This document shows, piece by piece, positions 26,194 through 37,100 of a DNA stretch of 64,000 bases; the stretch's first letter is position 1; each line of letters opens with the position of its first letter. The translations under genes and the position numbers were made by a program. This DNA comes from Chloroflexota bacterium (lineage in GTDB: Bacteria > Chloroflexota > Anaerolineae > B4-G1 > SLSP01): contig JAKQHY010000109.1 of NCBI GenBank assembly GCA_029555965.1, forward strand, positions 1-64,000, read 5' to 3'. The notes beneath the pieces are model-generated. The model had not been told where the DNA came from. It saw nothing but the letters and a program-made list of their open reading frames with translations, and did no database searches.

Positions 26194-27342
26194 CTATACA
26201 CTCCCACGATCCGGCAACGATTCAAACGCCGGCACGTCCACCACAAAGACCTGTCCGTAGCCTTGCGGGTCGGCGGTGTAGACCACCTGCGTGCCCGTCG
26301 CGTTGAAGCAGGGGTGGACGTGGACGCGCTGCGTGTGGAACGAGCCGCGATGCCACGCCAACACTTTCGGCCCCTCGAACTGTCCGTTTTTGAAGCGCCA
26401 TAGCAGCAGATACGGGTCTTTGGCGTCGCCATCGCCGACCACCAGGTCGAGCATGTAGCTGTGGAAGTGCCAGCAATGCCCCTCAAACGGCGCCTCCACC
26501 TGGTCGGTGTTGTCGTAGCGGATCGCGCCGTAGACCGGGCCGGCGGGCGTCTTGCCGTGGTAGCCGATGTGCTCGCCGTCGCTCATCCAATATTCGTGCC
26601 CAATCGCCTCATCCGGCGCGTTGGGGCGGATTTGCCATACTTTGCCGGTGTTCAGGTCCAGTCCCCAGATACGATTCTCCACCAGATGCCACGGCCCTTC
26701 GTGGCAGAACGTGACGATGTTGGGCAGCCTGGGCGAGGCGTTGAAGTGACCGAGCCAGTAGTCCTCCTCAAAGACCACTTCCGGCTCGCCGCCGTCAATC
26801 GGGATTTTGATGATGAACGAGTGCGGGTGCGCCTCCCACGTTTCGCGGAAGCCGACGTAGCCGTGCCCCAAATCCACCATAAAACGGTCGGAGAGGTCTT
26901 GGGTGTAGCCCGCGCAGAGGTACTTGCCGTCCGCCGTCGCGTTGGCGCTGCCGCCCACGTAGCCCACCGGTCGCGTGTAGAGTGGGCGCGTCTCCAACGT
27001 CGCCAAATCCAGCGCCGTCAGCACGCCCTGCTGCGTGAAGTATAGCTCCTCGCGCACCGGGTTCTTGCTCAAGCCGCCGGGTTCGCCCAGCGCAGGGTTG
27101 AGGTCGGTGAGCTGTGTGATGTCCCCGCTTTCCAAATCCACCCCGAAGAGATTCGTGCGGTTCTCCCGGTCGGAGTAGAAGACAATTTTGCGACCGTGGT
27201 CATACCAGGAGGGGTAAGTAAAATAGAAGTGGTTGCTGTGCCCCTTGTAATGCGTATACTGCCGCACGGTCGCCCCGCTGACGGGGTCTGTGGATATCGT
27301 CAATTCCGATTCCCAATGCGAACCCACCTGTAGCTTTGCCAT
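26194..27342 (-). CDS. ogl: Oligogalacturonate lyase-like beta-propeller (PL22)
   Basis: The 382-aa protein has no signal peptide, hence is cytoplasmic. It has the seven-bladed propeller style of Ogl, which cleaves short (unsaturated) galacturonides to 5-keto-4-deoxyuronate. The conserved blocks are ETWEAHPHSF, TFCHEGPWHLVENRIW, IGHEYWMSDGEHIGYHG, HCWHFHS and HTQRVHVHPCF. The last gives a Gln338-x2-His341-x-His343 triad with the spacing of the metal ligands in Yersinia Ogl. The family is known; activity is inferred. It is followed 49 bp later by an SDR on the same strand, near secreted and cytoplasmic sugar enzymes. Confidence 0.85.
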   Translation of the reverse strand: MAKLQVGSHWESELTISTDPVSGATVRQYTHYKGHSNHFYFTYPSWYDHGRKIVFYSDRENRTNLFGVDLESGDITQLTDLNPALGEPGGLSKNPVREELYFTQQGVLTALDLATLETRPLYTRPVGYVGGSANATADGKYLCAGYTQDLSDRFMVDLGHGYVGFRETWEAHPHSFIIKIPIDGGEPEVVFEEDYWLGHFNASPRLPNIVTFCHEGPWHLVENRIWGLDLNTGKVWQIRPNAPDEAIGHEYWMSDGEHIGYHGKTPAGPVYGAIRYDNTDQVEAPFEGHCWHFHSYMLDLVVGDGDAKDPYLLLWRFKNGQFEGPKVLAWHRGSFHTQRVHVHPCFNATGTQVVYTADPQGYGQVFVVDVPAFESLPDRGSV

Positions 27343-27360
27343 AATGCCTCCATTACCCTA

Positions 27361-28311
27361 TTATTGCCCGCGGCGGTTTTGATTGCCGCGACGGCGAGTT
27401 ATCAACCAACCCAATCCCACACTCAACAGCGCGCCCAGTCCCGCAAGGAGCGCACCGAATTTCGCCAGGTCTTGTCCAATCGTCGCCTGCGCCGGCGCGC
27501 CTTCCAGCGGCACGTACCGTCGGATCGCCAGCTTCGATAGATTGACGCTTATCACCGGACTCAAGTGCGCCGCCATACACAAAAAGCGATCCTGCGCCGT
27601 CACATAAGTCACCAAGCGGCGCTTCATCACGGCGTCCCAGATGCTTTGCGCCGCCACTTCAGCTTTGACCGGCTTGAAGGCGCCGGTCTTGGCCAGCAGC
27701 GCGTCCTTGGAGACGAACTGTCCCGCCGCCAGTTTGTTGCTTTCAAAGTCGGACTCCGTGTTGCCCGGCACCACTTTGATCACGTCAATGCCGTAGGCTG
27801 CGAGTTCGATGGCGGCCGACTGCGAGAGATACGACAACGCGGCCTTGCTCGCGCCGTAGCCGGCCGTATAAATGATCGGCGTGGATTCGACGATGGAAGA
27901 AACGTTGACAATTACCCCGTCGTGCTGCGCTTTCATGGTTGGCGCCACCGCCTGCAATAACGCCAATGGCGCAAAGACGTTCAAGGCAAAGACGTATTCC
28001 AGTTTCTCCAAATCCACCGTCTCCAACGTGCCGGAGATACCGACGCCGGCATTGTTGATCAGCACGTCAATCCGGCCAAACTCCGCCAACGTTTTCTGCA
28101 CCAGGGCCTCGATGTCACTTTTGACGGTGACATCGGTGGGGACCGCCAGCGCCTTGCTCCCGGCGGCGGTCATGTCCGCCGCCAGCTTTTGCAGCTTATC
28201 CTGAGAACGCGCCGCCAGCACAACCGCCCATCCTTTGCGACCAAAAAGTTCCGCTGTAGCGGCTCCGATGCCGGTGCTTGCTCCGGTCACGATCACAACG
28301 CGTGGTTGCAT
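27361..28311 (-). CDS. Short-chain dehydrogenase/reductase with C-terminal membrane segment
   Basis: The 316-aa protein starts at ATG 28311 behind GGGAGGAC. The longer frame to 28401 only translates repeat DNA. It is a classical SDR, with GASTGIG cofactor loop, LINNAGVG, catalytic Ser in VSSI and YGASK. The extra C-terminal tail has a hydrophobic stretch (FGALLAGLGALLSVGLGWLI) ending in basic residues, so it is probably membrane-tethered. That tail and the length of over 300 aa make it unlike KduD, so an uronate role is not supported. Confidence 0.88.
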   Translation of the reverse strand: MQPRVVIVTGASTGIGAATAELFGRKGWAVVLAARSQDKLQKLAADMTAAGSKALAVPTDVTVKSDIEALVQKTLAEFGRIDVLINNAGVGISGTLETVDLEKLEYVFALNVFAPLALLQAVAPTMKAQHDGVIVNVSSIVESTPIIYTAGYGASKAALSYLSQSAAIELAAYGIDVIKVVPGNTESDFESNKLAAGQFVSKDALLAKTGAFKPVKAEVAAQSIWDAVMKRRLVTYVTAQDRFLCMAAHLSPVISVNLSKLAIRRYVPLEGAPAQATIGQDLAKFGALLAGLGALLSVGLGWLITRRRGNQNRRGQ

Positions 28312-28326
28312 ATTGTCCTCCCTTGA

Positions 28327-28580
28327 AAATAGCGAATAGCGAATAGCGAATAGCAAAATCTCTGCGTCCTCTGCGTCTTTGCGGTGAAAATTTTCATCCA
28401 ACCGCTGGTGAACCGCCGGTTAATGATGAATTCCTCTGAAAATACAAGACTGTTTCACGCAAAGGCGCAAAGATGCAAAGTAAAAACAGAAACTTGGCGG
28501 GCTTGGCGTCTTTGCGTGAGATTTTCATCCAACCGCTGGTGAACGGCCAGCCGTTAATGAGGAATTCCTCTGAAAATAGT
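28327..28580. repeat. Composite repeat block: heptamers plus 55-bp direct repeat
   Basis: At 28327-28354 GCGAATA is repeated. Two direct copies of a roughly 55-bp unit beginning ATTTTCATCCAACCGCTGGT and ending TTCCTCTGAAAATA lie at 28390-28444 and 28521-28578. Each follows a GCGTCTTTGCG-type segment, and a reversed TTCACGCAAAGGCGCAAAG segment lies between them. No gene is present. Confidence 0.75.
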
Positions 28581-28591
28581 GATTGGTGATT

Positions 28592-28619
28592 ATTAGGGAT
28601 TGGGGCAGCCCAATCCCTA
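28592..28619 (-). terminator. 11-bp hairpin downstream of the glycosidase gene
   Basis: TAGGGATTGGG pairs with CCCAATCCCTA around GCAG. It is placed to end the leftward glycosidase transcript. Confidence 0.55.
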
Positions 28620-28650
28620 ATCCCCAATCCCTGGTCTCTGCGATGATTTT

Positions 28651-30477
28651 TCATCTACCCGCCGTTCGGGGCGCGGCGCGCAACACCAGCGGCAGGTACA
28701 CGGGATAGAGTTGCGCAACGATCCGCATGTGGAGCGGCACAACGAACGGGCTTTGCGGCATCGGCGTATCCGTGGTCAGAGTGATGACGCCGGTGTAATC
28801 GCCGACGGGGAGGCCGCGCGGATCAACCCTTACCCTGAAGGTACTCAGATACAGTGAGGCGGTCTCGCCCCACACGCTGGTGGTGGGGGCGACGCTGAAC
28901 GGGAGACCTTGAGTGGCTGTGACGATGCTCCAATTGAACGGATAATCGCCGGTATTTTCCACCACCACCGTCGCGGCCGCCGGGTGAGTGTCCGAGACCC
29001 CCTGCATCCACCCCAGGGCGGTGGGCCGCACCGCCATTCCCCAGAGGCCGATGACGTTGAGGGTCAGCGGGATTGTGATCGGATTGTGGGGCATGAGATC
29101 CGCCGCCGCTGTCACGGTCACGACGCCGGTGTAGGTTCCGGTCAGCAGGTCGCGCGCGTCCACCACGATTTGGAAGCTCTCCCCGGCGGCCCCATCACTT
29201 GCAGTGACGGTGAAGGGCAGTCCTTGCGTTGTTGTGCTAAGCGTCCACGTGAAAGGCCGTTCGCCGGTGTTCTCCACCGTAACCGTCTCGGTGAAGCGTG
29301 CCCGTTCGCGCAGCCGGACGGTCCACTCGAAAGCATCGGGCGTCACGCGCATGGATTGCGCGGCCCACGAGTGGGGGCGTTTGGGCATTTCTTTCAGCCC
29401 TGTATACGCCGCGCGGGGGCTGCCATCGGGCTTCAGCACCGAAAACCACCGGAGTGGATCGCACGTTGCCATCCACGCGCTCGGCAAGGTCGCAAAATCC
29501 AGGTTGGAGACGACCATCACCTGCATCCAGGGCCAGTGGGTGTCGGCATAGGCAAAGGCGCGGGTGAGATAGGTGCTCTGGGAGATGGCGCTGACCTGCT
29601 GCCATGCGAACCCCCAATTTCCCCAATCCGGGTCGCATTCCACCCCCTCTTCGTCGGAATCCAACAGCCAGCCGAACTCTGTCGCCCAGATCGGCTTGTG
29701 GCTATCGCCGTGCGCGACCATCACCGCGTAGATATCCTCCGCGCGCCGGAAATTGGTGATGCCCCACCCGTACTCTTTGTCCTCCGGCGGGCCGCCAAAG
29801 CCGTAGTTGTGGATGCTGATAGCATCGAAGTGACCCTGCAAGCCCGCCGTGTACATGGCCTCAAGGTAAGTCGCGTCGTTGAGCGAGTGGACGCCATCCC
29901 CGCCGGTAGGCGCGAGGCTGCCGGCGACAATGATCGTGTCGGGATCGCCGGTTTTTGCGCCGAGGTATGCCCGCTTGACCATCTCTGTGTAACGCGCGGC
30001 GTCCAGGGATTGGCCGGTCCACTGAAAATCAAGATTTGGCTCGTTCCATACCTCAAAAGCGACCCGGTAGCGGTAGCCGCAGGCCGCGCGCTGCTGGCCC
30101 ACATACTCCGCCATTGCCTGGAAGAACGCCTGCCACCCCGCCATCTCATCGTCCTGGACAGGGCGCCAGTTGTTGGCGGCGCGCTCGACGCGGAACACCA
30201 GGTTGAGTTGGTTACGGCATGCCTCATCCAGCCGCCATTGCACGGTATCCCACTGGTAGACGCCATCGCGGTCGGGATCAACATCATCCCAGCGGGCAAA
30301 ATACTTGAACCAGTCGAACCCCGCGTCGCTCACCGCGTTCATGTGCGCGGGATCGGCGGGATAACCAAGCATCATCCCGTAGCCGAGATGCGGCTCGGGC
30401 TCCTGGGCATACGTGGGCGCAACCCACCCTAATAATCCTACCGCGACCAAACACAGCACGATTCCGATTTTATACAT
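28651..30477 (-). CDS. Secreted clan-A glycoside hydrolase with two BACON-like domains
   Basis: The 608-aa protein starts at ATG 30477, with GAGGAGGT 5 nt upstream. Residues 1-24 are a signal peptide ending TYAQ. The catalytic TIM barrel (about 30-360) has the acid/base in VWNEPN (Glu146) and the nucleophile in WATEFGW (Glu267), the pattern of GH39/GH5-type retaining enzymes. Two Ig-like BACON-type repeats follow (TVTVENTGERPFTWTL and TVVVENTGDYPFNWSI). The tail contains VYLPLVLR, shared with two other large secreted proteins here. The substrate is unknown; nearby uronate genes suggest plant or extracellular polysaccharide. Confidence 0.87.
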   Translation of the reverse strand: MYKIGIVLCLVAVGLLGWVAPTYAQEPEPHLGYGMMLGYPADPAHMNAVSDAGFDWFKYFARWDDVDPDRDGVYQWDTVQWRLDEACRNQLNLVFRVERAANNWRPVQDDEMAGWQAFFQAMAEYVGQQRAACGYRYRVAFEVWNEPNLDFQWTGQSLDAARYTEMVKRAYLGAKTGDPDTIIVAGSLAPTGGDGVHSLNDATYLEAMYTAGLQGHFDAISIHNYGFGGPPEDKEYGWGITNFRRAEDIYAVMVAHGDSHKPIWATEFGWLLDSDEEGVECDPDWGNWGFAWQQVSAISQSTYLTRAFAYADTHWPWMQVMVVSNLDFATLPSAWMATCDPLRWFSVLKPDGSPRAAYTGLKEMPKRPHSWAAQSMRVTPDAFEWTVRLRERARFTETVTVENTGERPFTWTLSTTTQGLPFTVTASDGAAGESFQIVVDARDLLTGTYTGVVTVTAAADLMPHNPITIPLTLNVIGLWGMAVRPTALGWMQGVSDTHPAAATVVVENTGDYPFNWSIVTATQGLPFSVAPTTSVWGETASLYLSTFRVRVDPRGLPVGDYTGVITLTTDTPMPQSPFVVPLHMRIVAQLYPVYLPLVLRAAPRTAGR

Positions 30478-30558
30478 TCTGTACCTCCTCGCTAAATGGT
30501 TGTGGTTTCCCCTGCCGGCTGCCCGCAGGAACCGGTTGAGGGGGGTGTTGTTAATCAC

Positions 30559-30586
30559 TTTATAGTCAAACCGGAGTGTCTGTCAA
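30559..30586 (-). promoter_or_regulatory. Sigma70-type promoter of the glycosidase gene
   Basis: A perfect TTGACA (30586-30581), a 16-nt spacer and TATAAA (30564-30559) on the minus strand, about 75 nt before the start. Confidence 0.65.
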
Positions 30587-31169
30587 TGTGGGCGTCGAGC
30601 TTCGGGCATGCTTATTGACCGGGCGTCGCATTGGCCCAGACCCTGCATGGCTTTCCCCCATTGACTAAATCTACAAGTTCCCTATACTGATACTTGTGAT
30701 CTGCTTCTAACAATGGGTTGTGGTAATGCATCCGCAGCCATCTGGTTGGAGTGTATGAATCTCTGTATGCAATATGCCGGGTTGTATCAGGATCATCCTG
30801 CTGGCTTTCCAGCGCCGCTACTCCCCTCAACTTTATCATCTCACATTGATTACCTTGCTGGCGAAGCATCGCCGTCTGTCCGCATCTGTGTGGCTGATGC
30901 GGACGCTCGCTTATATTACCACGCTTACCATCTCCCAAAATCCGGGCTGACATGCAAGTTCCTTGCGGCGGAGTTAGCCAGGGTTTTTGTCCTCTACGAT
31001 TTCCCCACTTAATGAAGACCTGTCCTGTTGATGTGTCCGGGCTTCGACGGGTCTGGCGTTAAGGGGGACGTCTCTATGAACTCTCTGTGTGTCGTATTGT
31101 TGCGACTAGGGCCATACTTGGGGCGGGGCGCCGGGCGCTCTATTCAAGTTGTACCTTAAGGAGGTTCGT
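30587..31169. other. Intergenic, no convincing gene
   Basis: Open frames of about 100 codons exist on both strands, but none has a recognisable domain, a good ribosome site or codon use like its neighbours. The region presumably holds the promoter of the 2187-aa gene; no clear box was identified. Confidence 0.5.
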
Positions 31170-34100
31170 ATGGCGGGTTCATTGGTTTTACTTCGCCGCT
31201 GCCTGCGGGCAGCGGGCCAGGGACTCCTGGCGCTGGCGTTTTTGGTGGGGGACGCGCCGCTTGCGCCCAGCCCAAATCGTTCTATACCTTCTTCAGCAGG
31301 ATTTCTTCAAAATGGCGTGACGGTCGCGGGAACGGTTCAGACAATCCCCTCTGCTGTAACCACGTCCTCCCCATTCCCGTTCGAGCCGGTCGCTCCCGAA
31401 CCGCCGTTGGCTGTGGGACTGCCTCTAGCCGCTGTCGGCAAATTGGAGCTGACGGAGAAGCGCACCGTGGACAGCGCCACCTTCGATATGGGCGACGGCC
31501 ACTACGCGCTGGTGCAGGGCAGTCGTCCGATGCACTATCAGGATGAAGAGGGCGCGTGGCGGCGCATTGACCCCGCCTTTACTGCCGTCGCAAATGGCTG
31601 GGTCAACACGACCAACGCCATCAACACCGGCCTGTCGCCGCGCAGCAGCAAGGCTAACCTCACGATAAATCAATCCGGCGTGGGATGGGAACCGCGCGCA
31701 TTAGAAGTTGTGAACGCCGCCGGGCAGGTCACGTCCCTGGCGACGCCGCTGCCCGACGCGGACGCGCTCACCGGCACACTCAGCGCGGACGCGCGCACTG
31801 TGACTTATGCCGGCAGTTGGAGCGACACCGCGCTGCAAGATCGGTGGGAAAGTGCCTACGGGCAGGCGGCGTACAGCTTGAAAATAGACAAAGCCCTGAC
31901 AGGCTTCGGAAGCCGGTCGGGTTTTGTGGACTTGCGCGTGACCCTGCACCTCTTCCCCGGCACGCAGCTTCAGATCAACGGCCGGCCGCTCGATCCGGCG
32001 GAGCTGCCGCTGGAAACCCGCGACGAGCTGGCCTTCGTGAACGCGCAGGGCGAGACGCTCTGGCTGCAACCGCCTTCGGCTTATGAGGAAGGCAACCCCG
32101 CCGCGCGCGTCGAGGGCCGCTACACCCTGGCCGCCGGGACCGACGCCAGCACGGTCGAACTCGCGGCGCGCATCCCCAGCGAGTGGCTCGCTGCCGCCGA
32201 CCGCCAGTACCCTGTCGTGCTTGATCCGGTGTTCCAGGTGCGCACCGGTACGGTTGTCCGGCGCGCCCGGTATCACAACGATGGGAGCTTTTGGGGTAAC
32301 GACAATGTGACCACGCCCGAATTGGGGCAGTTTCTCGACGGGGTGGTGCGCATCATGGTCAAGTTCGCCCTGCCGATGATGCCGCCCAACACGGTCATCA
32401 ACAACGCTTACCTGGTGCTGGCGCCAACCGACATCAACTACGCCACACGCAACTATTTGACCGTGGGGGCGGCGGCTTACGCCTTGAGCAACGATACCTG
32501 GATCAGCAGCGGCTCCGTGGAGCCGCAATACGAGGCCACCGCGCTCTCCCCCATTGGCGACTCGACCCTCTCCTACAGCCGGGGCAACCTGGAGAGCTTT
32601 GACTCGGTGACGTGGGACGTGACCGCCCTGGCGCAGTCGTGGGCGCCGACGGCACTGAACCCAGGCGGCACCAATTACGGCGTCATCCTGCGCCAGACGA
32701 CCGAGTTTTGCAACGATTGGTCGCGCCCGGATTGCGGCGGATTCTACGTCGCCGACCAATTCACCAAAGACGACCTGCGCGACGTCGAGGCTTTTTACAC
32801 CAGGGAAACCGGCGAGTACACCCCCCCACCGCGCGGCGGTATCCGGCTGGTGGTGATCTATTCAGGGCCTACCCTGAACGAAGGGCAATTGATCACCGGC
32901 ATTGCTGGCGGCCTGAGCAATCCCCTCAGCAACGATCCCTACTTCCATGTGGATCACGAATACCGGCTGCAAGCCCTGCCGAGTCACTGGCAGGCGGCGG
33001 TGGCGCGCGGACTCGACGGCACCTTCGGGCCGAACCCGCCGACCAATTATAACGATCTGTACGGTCAAGACCTGGGCGGCAGCGTATTGATGGACCTCTA
33101 CGACACGGCGGATACGGCGCAGACGATGGATCCGCCCCAGGCCAGTGGCTTGAGCTACATTCTCCTGAATGGGCGCGGCGCGGCGGGTCAGCAATACCGG
33201 CTGCGCGTCCCACCCAACACCACCAGCGCCCCGCCCAACGGCTACGATATACAGGTGATCGGCGAAAAGGCCGACCTCACCGTGCCTATCAACAGCAGTA
33301 CCGTGATCACCTACACCTGGAATGGCGCAGGCTTCGATACCCACGACCCGCTGGCCCTGTGGAATATCAACTTACCCTCCGGGAGCCATGCCCGCGTGGA
33401 CATTGACATTCTGGCTCACAATCACCAGGATAGCGGGAGGCATCCCATTCCAGGCACCTACGACTATGCGCGCGGCTTTGCGGGGCAGTTGTACCTCTCC
33501 GGGGCGGCGTACCGGGGCGCGAGCGGCAGCTTCAGGCCGATGAAGAGCAACGTCAATCCGACGGATACGGCCATTCCCGACGGCAGTGTGCGGTTGACCA
33601 GCGGCACCTTCACCGCCGGGTACGTGCCCTACGCGCTGGCGCTGACCTATCTGGGGCCACAAATGACGATCTATACGTGCCTGGGCGGCGGCGAATTCTG
33701 CTCACCCCAGGTCGCCCACCTTAAGTTCACCTATCGCGTGCGCGTCACGGCCTGCTCCGGCGACACGTTCCCCACGCGCAGCGGCGTTTGCCAGGAAATC
33801 AAGTGTCCCACAACCGCCTTCCCACCTTCCGGGCGCGTCGCCAATGTCATGGGAATGCAGTTGTGGAGCGAGAACGGCTGGACCAGTGGACAAAACAATG
33901 ACGGCCCCGCGCCGTTGATCGGCGCCATGAACGAGGTAGCCCCGACGGTGGCCGTGGTCGGCGGCAAGATTACCTACGACGCCAGCGCGTTCACGATTGA
34001 CGCTGACAGTGAAGTGATGTTGGTCAACTGCGGCACGCTGGCCGTCCCCACGAACCCCATTGACAACAACTACTTCAGCGTGTACGCCAACACCGCCATG

Positions 34101-37100
34101 GAAAGCCAGGAAATGTACGACGAATCGTGGATTGAGCCAACCACCGCGCAAAGCGCCAGCACCTTTAACCCGTGGCGCACGGAGGATGTCGCCGACACCA
34201 GCGGCGGAGCAGCCCCCAACGTTTACCCCATTACGGGGCTGGTGTGGAATTCGGTCACACTGCTGCGGCGGACGGGCAACGACCTCCACTTCACGGTGTC
34301 TTACTCGACCGATTACCGGGGATGGCCGGCGCTGCAAAGCACGGTGACGCAGGTGGGCGCGGACGATCCGCCAGACGTAGCCGGTACGTTGATCCTCGAC
34401 CTGGGCGAGACCTTCAGCATGGACACGACGCCTGCCGGCGGCAAGGATCAGGCGCGCACCTTCGAGCTGGTGCGCGCCAGCGCGGCGACGATCACGCAGC
34501 CGGACAACCTGGGCGGGGCCAGCAAGCCGGTGCAGGCGGTGCTCCTGGGGATGGGACAAAAGATCCCCAGCGACCCGGCGCAGCTCTGCATCGGCAATGG
34601 GGTAGGATGCGTGGACTTGCGCGCGCTCGACGACACACCTGCCGACCGGCTCAACCCCAGGCGCCAATGGCAGATGCCGGACGTCCACATCTCCGGCCAA
34701 CCGGGGATGGTGGTGATGAGCACGGTGGGCAATTTGCAGGTGTACAGCGTGGATCATCCCAATATGCCGATGGCGACGCAGGATGTCGGTGGGCAATACA
34801 GCTTCGACACCTTCGGCGCGGGCGTCACCGTGGAAATGGAACCATGTGCGCCGGGCGAGCCGGCGGTCATGGTCATTCGCGGCGAGACGCGCATGACCAT
34901 GCCCAACATCGGCGACGGCAGCAATCCCGATGGCGTCATCGCCGCCTCGTTCAAGCTGTGCCAGACCAAGCTGCGCAGCGTGAGTTTCCAGTTCCATTCA
35001 CCGGTGGGCCTCCCCATCGGGAGCAGCGGCCTCTTTGTCACCGGGATGACGGGGCAGGTGGACCTGTCCCCCAACTACACCCAGATCAAGTTCACGCTGG
35101 ACTTCCAGGCGGCGCAAGGCGGCGACGGCGGCCTGATGAAGGGCAGCGGTTCGGTCCTGATTGACACACGCGGCTACTTCGAGTTCTCCGGCGCGGGCAA
35201 AATCCTGGGCGTGCTGAACGCCTCTGGCAAGCTGTGGGTTGCCTGGACCCCGCTCGACCTCGGCTTTGAGATGAACGTGAGCTACTCGGACTGGCTGACC
35301 GGTATGGCGCGGGCGCACATGTGGGAGGGGCAGGGCTGGCAGCATCGCTATCCCTGGCTGCCCGACAACGACGAGCGGCACATCGCCGCACAAATTGCCG
35401 CGACCATCTCTATCGAAGAAGGCGCGGCATTCAGTTGGTGGTTCATTGACATCCCCCCGTGGGACATTGACTTCGGCATCGAGGTGGCGTTCGGCCAGTT
35501 CTGCACGAACAGCAGTTGCACCGGCTACGAGTGGGGCGTCAAAGGCAAGTTCACCATTGTCGGCTACGATATAGGGCTGTACTACGGCTTCGACGACGGC
35601 TTCGACTTCATCCTGGGCAACGACGACCACGTGCTGATCGATCAGTACGGCGGCGCAACAGCCATGCGCGCTTCCGCGGCGGGGGTGAAGGTGCAACAGG
35701 CAGCCCTGGCCGTCAACGGCGTCGCCACCGAGACCTTCAACGTCAGCGCAGACGCGGAGAGTCTGCTCTTTGCGCTTGGCTGGCAGGCTGGCGCGCCGCA
35801 AGTCACCATCCTTGACCCGAACGGAGTGGACGCCGCCACCGGCGCGATGTACACGGTGGCAATCAGCGAGACGACCTACAACCGTCTGATCGGGGTAAAA
35901 CTCAAGCAGCCGACCCCTGGCGTGTGGCGCGCCGTCCTCAGCAACCTGACCGGGCAGGAGCACTACAAATTCGTCTACCTGGCGAACAAAGGCGCGCCGG
36001 GCGAAGCCGCCAATCCCGGCCACTTCCTGACGCCCAGCGCCTTCGGAGACAATGCCACCGGCGTCTACACCCTTACCTGGACCGTTCCGCCCGGCACATC
36101 CCCCAGCGCCACGATCAGCCTGAATTACACCCAATACTATTGGGTTGACAACATTTCTACTTACTGGGACGCCGACACACGGGTCAAAGATGTGCCCATC
36201 GTCAAAAACCTGCCGTTCAACACCGGCTTCTACCATTGGGATACATCCGGGCTGGTCAACGGCTACTACGGCATCCGCGCCATTGTAGATGATGGCGTCA
36301 ACGACATCCCGACCAGGCCCAGTTATCCCAAAGACTCTTGCCAGACGCGGGACGAGTTGCCGAGTGAGCGCGCGTTCGATACACAACGCTTCCCCGGACT
36401 CAGCACGTTTGCCTCGTTCACGCAGACGGTCAATCCAAGCCCGCCAGGCATGGTCGTTATCACCGATACCATCGCGCCGGCCGCGCCCGTCAGCCTGACG
36501 TTGAAAGGCGTGGATAGTGCAATCCTGGCGCGCTGGAACCCCTCGCCGGAGAAAGATGTGGTGGGATACCTGGTGCGCTGGGGGGTGGGGCAACGGTGGG
36601 GGATGCCTATCCAGTGGCATTGGGTGGATTACAACGAAATGCGCGTGTCGGCGACCGTTTCCCCTACGGTGCGGCTGGGCGGACTGAGCAATGAAGATCC
36701 AGGACTACTCAATGCGTATGGCGTCATGGTCAGCGCCATTGACGTCAACAACAACGTCAGCGTAGCTTCACCCATCATCACCGCTCAGCCCACCGGCGAC
36801 GCGATGTCCCAGGTTCCCTCCGCGCCGGTCGGCCCGACGCTGGGAACCATCACGTCGTCCTGCACCATCTACAGACGCTGCACCAGCACCGCCACCCTGT
36901 CGTGGTCGCCAGGCGCGGGCCCGACGCCGGCCAGCTATCGCCTCGTCTACACGCGCCTGTCGCCCAGTGTGGTCGTCGCGTACACCGAAACCACAGGCGC
37001 CGCCCTCACCTTAAATCTGACCACTGGCGCGACGTACAGTGTCACTGTGAGCGCGGCCAACAGCGAAGGCTGGCGCAGCGGGAACAGCGCGGGCGTCCAA

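Noticed and set aside
28909..30432. 507-codon plus-strand frame opposite the glycosidase
   Set aside because: The minus strand has a signal peptide, WNEPN and BACON repeats; the plus frame has no features.
30587..31169. Small genes in the gap before the giant secreted protein
   Set aside because: Frames on both strands have no domain, no site and no neighbour-like codon use, so they are left unannotated.
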